Shown here: positions 35,322-39,067 of the stretch, one piece after another | Layout of the letters: the number at the start of each line of letters is the position of its first letter | Position numbering within the stretch: the first letter of the stretch is position 1 | Assembly: GCA_001898855.1 (NCBI GenBank) | Contig: MKVN01000045.1 | Span: 1 to 39,067, forward strand | Direction: 5' to 3' | DNA: 39,067 nt | Source of the DNA: Micrococcales bacterium 73-13 | GTDB lineage: Bacteria > Actinomycetota > Actinomycetes > Actinomycetales > Microbacteriaceae | Made by a program: the position numbers and the translations under genes | The notes under the pieces: generated by a model | Told to the model about the DNA's origin: nothing | What the model saw: the letters and a program-made list of their open reading frames with translations, nothing else | Databases searched by the model: none

Positions 35322-35804
35322 ATGCACCGCATCGTGGTCGACTCCCCCGTCGGGGCGATCGAGATCGTCGGCGACGGCGAGGCCGTCACGGAGATCACGA
35401 TCGCGCGCGGCGGGCGGCTGCGGCGCCCCGGGCTCGGCGTCGAGTCCGACCCGGTGCTCGAGCGGGCCGCCGAGCAGCTCGCGGAGTACTTCGCCGGCGA
35501 GCGGCTCGACTTCGACCTGCCGCTCGCGCCGGCCGGCACCGGCTTCCAGCGCGACGTCTGGCAGCGCATCTCCGCGATCCCGTACGGCACCGCGGCCACG
35601 TACTCCCGGGTCGGGGCCGACCTCGGGTTCCCCGCGGCCGCGAGCCGGGCGATCGGCGCGGCGGTCGGCGCGAACCCGATCACGATCGTCATCCCCTGCC
35701 ACCGCGTGCTCGCGGCCGACGGCCGCATCACCGGCTACAGCGGCGGCGAGGGCATCCCGACCAAGCGGTTCCTGCTCGACCTCGAGGGGATCCCCTACCG
35801 ATGA
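35322..35804 (+). CDS. ogt: methylated-DNA--[protein]-cysteine S-methyltransferase
   Basis: A 160-residue suicide repair protein that takes methyl groups from O6-methylguanine. The acceptor Cys is residue 126 in IVIPCHRVLAADGRITGYSGG, and the helix-turn-helix is GTAATYSRVGADLGFPAAASRAIGAAVGANP. Length matches Ogt/AGT without an Ada regulatory domain. The ATG at 35322 has no Shine-Dalgarno but a TAGCGT box seven bases before it. Its stop overlaps the tag start (ATGA), making an alkylation-repair operon. Confidence 0.93.
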   Translation: MHRIVVDSPVGAIEIVGDGEAVTEITIARGGRLRRPGLGVESDPVLERAAEQLAEYFAGERLDFDLPLAPAGTGFQRDVWQRISAIPYGTAATYSRVGADLGFPAAASRAIGAAVGANPITIVIPCHRVLAADGRITGYSGGEGIPTKRFLLDLEGIPYR

Positions 35805-36457
35805 CCGACGGACCCGCCCCCGCCAGGACGCTCGCCACGGGCCCCGACTCCCGCGCCCGCTGCGCCTGGGTCGGCGACGACGCCGAGTACCGCCGCTACC
35901 ACGACGAGGAGTGGGGCCGGCCGCTGCACGGCGACCGCGCGCTCTACGAGAAGCTCTCGCTGGAGGGCTTCCAGGCCGGCCTGTCCTGGATCACGATCCT
36001 GCGCCGCCGCGCCGGCTTCCGTGCGGCGTTCCTCGGCTTCGAGCCCGCCGCGGTCGCGGCGCTCGGACCGGACGACGTCGAGCGGCTCATGCAGGACACC
36101 CGGATCATCCGCAACCGCGCGAAGATCGAGGCGACGATCGGCAACGCCCGCGCGCTGCTCGCCCTGCAGGAGGCCGACGGCGACGGCGCCCTCGACCGGC
36201 TCGTCTGGTCCTTCGCCCCGGCCGGCTCCGGCACCGACGAGGCTCCCCGCGGGCCGAGTGCCGGCGGGGCCGGCGCATCGAGGCCCCGCCCCCGCTCCTT
36301 CGCCGACGTCCCCGCCGTCAGCCCGGAGTCGACCGCGCTCTCCAAGGCGCTCAAGCGCGCCGGGTTCCGCTTCGTGGGCGCGACCACGATGTACGCGCTG
36401 ATGCAGAGCGCCGGCCTCGTCGACGACCACATCGAGGGCTGCTGGCGCGCGGCCTAG
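35801..36457 (+). CDS. tag: DNA-3-methyladenine glycosylase I with in-frame palindromic insert
   Basis: A 218-residue glycosylase that removes 3-methyladenine from DNA. All four zinc ligands seem present: Cys21 and His34 (RCAWVGDDAEYRRYHDEEWG) and His210 and Cys214 (DDHIEGCW). The active-site region SLEGFQAGLSWITILRRRAGFR and the catalytic-side motif RNRAKIEATIGNARALL are intact. After WSF near residue 137 it carries extra residues; 151-162 (GPSAGGAGASRP) are exactly the 36-bp palindromic element 36251-36286. The spot is a loop in the family, so the enzyme is probably functional. Translationally coupled to ogt by ATGA. E. coli Tag is about 187 residues, so this one is long. Confidence 0.93.
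   Translation: MTDGPAPARTLATGPDSRARCAWVGDDAEYRRYHDEEWGRPLHGDRALYEKLSLEGFQAGLSWITILRRRAGFRAAFLGFEPAAVAALGPDDVERLMQDTRIIRNRAKIEATIGNARALLALQEADGDGALDRLVWSFAPAGSGTDEAPRGPSAGGAGASRPRPRSFADVPAVSPESTALSKALKRAGFRFVGATTMYALMQSAGLVDDHIEGCWRAA
36251..36286 (+). repeat. palindromic element, copy B (36 bp, in-frame in tag)
   Basis: GGGCC (36251-36255) pairs with GGCCC (36282-36286), with an inner hairpin GCCGGC-GGG-GCCGGC (36260-36274). Aligned in opposite orientation with copy C it is identical at 31 of 36 positions. Its 12 codons read GPSAGGAGASRP. It is preceded by CCGC, as copy C is. Confidence 0.75.
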
Positions 36458-36910
36458 CCGCTCCGCTCCGCAGCGCCCCTAGACCACCAGGTCGAGCTCG
36501 CGGTCCCCGACGCGCTCCAGGCGGACGCCGGCGACGTCCGCCCAGGCGAGCAGCGAGCCGATCCCGCGCACGCGGGGGCGGTCGCGCACCAGCGCGGCGG
36601 CGAGGACGCCCTTGTGATGCTTGTTCCAGTGCGAGATGGCGAGGCGACGACCGGCGACGTCCTCCGAGACGACGCGGAGCGAGAACGCGGTCGCCGGCGG
36701 CGGGATCAGGCGGACGTACTCCTTGGAACGGGCGTCGACGAGGAGGTCCGCCTCGGCGAACGGGACCGGATCCCAGGAGGCGGCCGAGACGATGCCGGCG
36801 TCCTGGTCGTGGACGAGCAGGTGCGCGAGGGCCCAGCGGCGCTCGGCGGCCGACCAGCCGGGGGCGCCGAGCGCCTTGTAGAGCGTGCCGGTGTACCAGT
36901 CGATCGGGAC

Positions 36911-36946
36911 GGGCCTCGACCCGCCGGCTCCGCCGGCGCTCGACCC
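36911..36946 (-). repeat. palindromic element, copy C (36 bp, in yaaA)
   Basis: Begins GGGCCTCGA and ends GCTCGACCC on the plus strand, with an inner hairpin CGCCGGC-TCC-GCCGGCG (36922-36938). On the minus strand in the yaaA frame it encodes GSSAGGAGGSRP. It matches copy B at 31 of 36 positions. Confidence 0.75.
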
Positions 36947-36979
36947 GCGGGAGGGTTCCCCGGCGCTCGACCCGCGGGA
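36933..36979 (-). repeat. 20-bp direct repeat extending copy C
   Basis: The 20-mer CCGGCGCTCGACCCGCGGGA occurs at 36933-36952 and again at 36960-36979, a 27-bp (nine-codon) period. The second occurrence is one arm of the element without its partner, as if a second copy had been partly deleted. On the minus strand both arms encode SRGSSAG. Confidence 0.8.
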
Positions 36980-37022
36980 CGACGCGACGGTCGTCCGCGA
37001 GGGCGGCAGCAGCAGTCTCAGC

Positions 37023-37309
37023 TCAGTGGAAGGTCGGCGTCGCCGACTCGGCGATCGAGGCGTCCGGAGCGACGATCGTCACCGTGTCGTGGTCGAAGGA
37101 GATGAACCCCTCCTCGGCGGTGACGATGATCTTCTCGCCCGACTCGGTCGTGACCCGGACGGTGCCGGAGGCGAGCAGGCCGAGCACCGGCTCGTGCCCG
37201 GCCAGGATGCCGATCTCGCCGATGCGCGTGCGCGCCGAGACCTGCACCGCCTGGCCGGACCAGACCGCGCTGGTGGCCGAGACGATGTCGACCTGGATGA
37301 GCTTCGCCA

Positions 37310-37310
<1 letters not shown>
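37023..37310 (-). CDS. atpC: ATP synthase F1 epsilon subunit
   Basis: A 95-residue epsilon subunit, the rotor component that inhibits ATP hydrolysis. It begins MAKLIQVDIVSATSAVWSGQAVQVSARTRIGEIGILAGHEPVLGLLASGTVRV, the N-terminal beta-sandwich. The C-terminal helical hairpin is largely missing (normal length about 130), as in many actinobacterial short forms. Its ATG overlaps the atpD stop (ATGA). Confidence 0.94.

Positions 37311-39067
<1,757 letters not shown>

Larger units (their letters stand above)
36479..37021 (-). pseudogene. yaaA: yaaA (UPF0246/DUF328) remnant with internal deletions
   Basis: YaaA proteins limit intracellular iron and oxidative damage and are about 250 residues long. 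Reading leftward from CTG at 37021 gives LRLLLPPSRTT, close to the family start (LLPPSETK). It jumps after a repeat-encoded stretch to WYTGTLYKALGAPGWSAAERRWALAHLLV. It ends in the normal C-terminus with SHWNKHHKGVLAAALV, GSLLAWADVAGVRLER and ELDLVV. About 100 residues after the N-terminus are missing, replaced by repeat peptide, and the PIPAYRLS region before the conserved Trp is also gone. No ATG, GTG or TTG start is visible. The frame is otherwise open for 180 codons, so a shortened protein cannot be excluded. Position directly after atpC. Confidence 0.65.

Noticed and set aside
36614-37105. Plus-strand open frames opposite yaaA
   Set aside because: The minus strand carries a recognisable YaaA C-terminus with SHWNKHHKG and ELDLVV, so the plus-strand frames are shadows.

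Overview
The window is high-GC, densely coded actinobacterial chromosome. Gene content (F420-type LLM oxidoreductase, ATP synthase genes, MEP isoprenoid genes, Lrp and PadR regulators) and protein style point to Micrococcales, most likely Microbacteriaceae. That placement is an inference from recognised families, not a database result. I see 36 intact or edge-truncated protein genes, one probable pseudogene, a trace of a further gene at the left edge, no RNA genes, no insertion sequence and no CRISPR array.

Layout. 1-1592: drug/H+ antiporter of the DHA2 class behind a palindrome-rich promoter, with what looks like the start of a divergent regulator at the left edge. 1593-6219 (minus): translation/transcription factor operon nusA-ylxR-infB-rbfA, without rimP in its usual place upstream of nusA. 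6308-10466: a secreted or membrane-anchored HExxH protein (plus), then proS and a DUF2252 protein (minus). 10513-16746: a His-rich PadR regulator, then the MEP-pathway genes ispG and dxr with the site-2 protease rseP. The usual dxr-rseP-ispG run is split by a plus-strand PadR/membrane-protein pair with its own operator. 16769-19225: FKBP lipoprotein, OsmC-like protein, zinc-free MDR oxidoreductase. 19248-23360: a complete polyamine ABC importer (potD-potA-potB-potC). 23517-25495: unknown protein, zinc-ribbon FHA protein, PP2C phosphatase. 25547-30408: aldehyde dehydrogenase, a divergent Lrp regulator, omega-aminotransferase and FAD amine oxidoreductase, which together look like putrescine/polyamine catabolism fed by the importer. 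30425-35194: LLM oxidoreductase and a heterodimeric ABC exporter. 35322-36457: alkylation-repair pair ogt-tag. 36479-37021: broken yaaA. 37023-39067: atpC, atpD and the 3' end of atpG.

The main unexplained signal is a small palindromic element of about 36 bp. One copy lies inside tag and one inside the yaaA remnant. Both are read in the same strand and phase, so the two unrelated proteins carry nearly the same 12-residue peptide (GPSAGGAGASRP and GSSAGGAGGSRP). A shorter relative sits just upstream of the rbfA start. This resembles the protein-inserting palindromic elements known from Rickettsia.

A second recurrent signal is a TAnnnT box exactly six bases before a start codon, found at eight genes and in variant form at two more. 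It predicts widespread leaderless transcription. A third is a chain of three overlapping mini-ORFs in the infB leader.
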